Assembly (NCBI RefSeq): GCF_018531425.1
Contig: NZ_JAHBOI010000001.1
Span: 602,491 to 666,490 of the forward strand
From: Paenarthrobacter sp. DKR-5
Lineage (GTDB): Bacteria > Actinomycetota > Actinomycetes > Actinomycetales > Micrococcaceae
DNA: 64,000 bases
Reading direction: 5' to 3'
Positions within the stretch are counted from its first letter, which is position 1, and each line of letters starts with the position of its first letter. Both the position numbers and the translations under genes were made by a program. Below are positions 63,876 through 64,000 of the stretch, piece by piece. The notes below the pieces were generated by a model that saw nothing but the letters and a program-made list of their open reading frames with translations, was not told the DNA's origin and did no database searches.

Positions 63876-64000
63876 ATGTCTGAGAAGTTGATCATTGTTG
63901 GTTCGGGTCCGGCTGGTTACACGGCGGCGATTTACGCGGCCCGGGCCGGGCTGGAGCCGCTGGTGATTGCCGGGTCGGTGACGGCCGGCGGCGCGTTGAT
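63876..64000 (+). CDS. trxB: Thioredoxin reductase, N-terminal part (runs off the window)
   Basis: The first 41 codons read SEKLIIVGSGPAGYTAAIYA then ARAGLEPLVIAG, the FAD-binding GxGxxG loop and following helix of TrxB. GCGGAGGAAG precedes the ATG. It would recycle TrxA with NADPH. The NADPH and CxxC domains lie outside the window. Confidence 0.9.
   Translation, partial: MSEKLIIVGSGPAGYTAAIYAARAGLEPLVIAGSVTAGGAL

Overview
The window is high-GC, densely coded DNA with an actinobacterial gene set: DUF4193, a tad/Flp pilus locus without an outer-membrane secretin, a DosS/DosR-type pair, and sugar ABC importers without their own ATPase. Protein sequences and gene order look most like Arthrobacter/Pseudarthrobacter (Micrococcaceae); that placement is inference. 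I see no rRNA, tRNA, CRISPR array, prophage or insertion sequence. The window starts inside an L-asparaginase gene and ends inside a thioredoxin reductase gene.

Layout. 0-7.3 kb: asparaginase and a divergent LacI regulator share a promoter region carrying two copies of the same palindromic operator. Next is a five-gene operon that joins the 5-oxoprolinase-type proteins PxpA, PxpB and PxpC to a dedicated biotin carboxylase and biotin carrier, with a divergent PucR regulator. 7.4-15.4 kb: DUF4193; a PAP2-DedA-response regulator-kinase operon whose PAP2 gene ends in a 15-bp tandem repeat; a thioesterase; a Na+/H+ antiporter; an S10 peptidase. 15.5-21.8 kb: an arabinoside utilisation locus (LacI regulator, ABC importer, GH127 beta-L-arabinofuranosidase). 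21.9-29.8 kb: dienelactone hydrolase and a complete tad operon without prepilin peptidase. 29.9-41.2 kb: housekeeping and accessory genes (slipin, GNAT, ArsR, UbiB-like kinase, two MFS transporters, RraA, an SDR, a YG-repeat protein), including a DUF1508 gene with an apparent one-base frameshift.

41.2-50.5 kb: glycine/serine catabolism. A tandem glycine riboswitch precedes gcvP-gcvT-gcvH-glyA-sdaA, which would convert glycine to serine and then pyruvate. The divergent gene encodes a CycA-like glycine/D-alanine/D-serine permease.

50.6-61.6 kb: a region resembling a hypoxia/dormancy (DosR) regulon. It has a Ser/Thr kinase, three universal stress proteins, a DevR-like regulator, a DosS-like heme sensor kinase broken by a single extra base, a P1B ATPase, a PPOX-fold protein, a zinc alcohol dehydrogenase, a flavodoxin and a VIT1-type transporter. 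DosR-box-like palindromes lie at several promoters. 61.6-64 kb: a sulfur/redox module of rhodanese, a CstR-type persulfide sensor, DsrE, a methyltransferase, thioredoxin and thioredoxin reductase. ATACCC/GGGTAT palindromes lie in front of both transcription units.

All functions are assigned by reading motifs and recalling families; no database search was run. Start codons were chosen from ribosome binding sites, and alternatives are stated where they matter.
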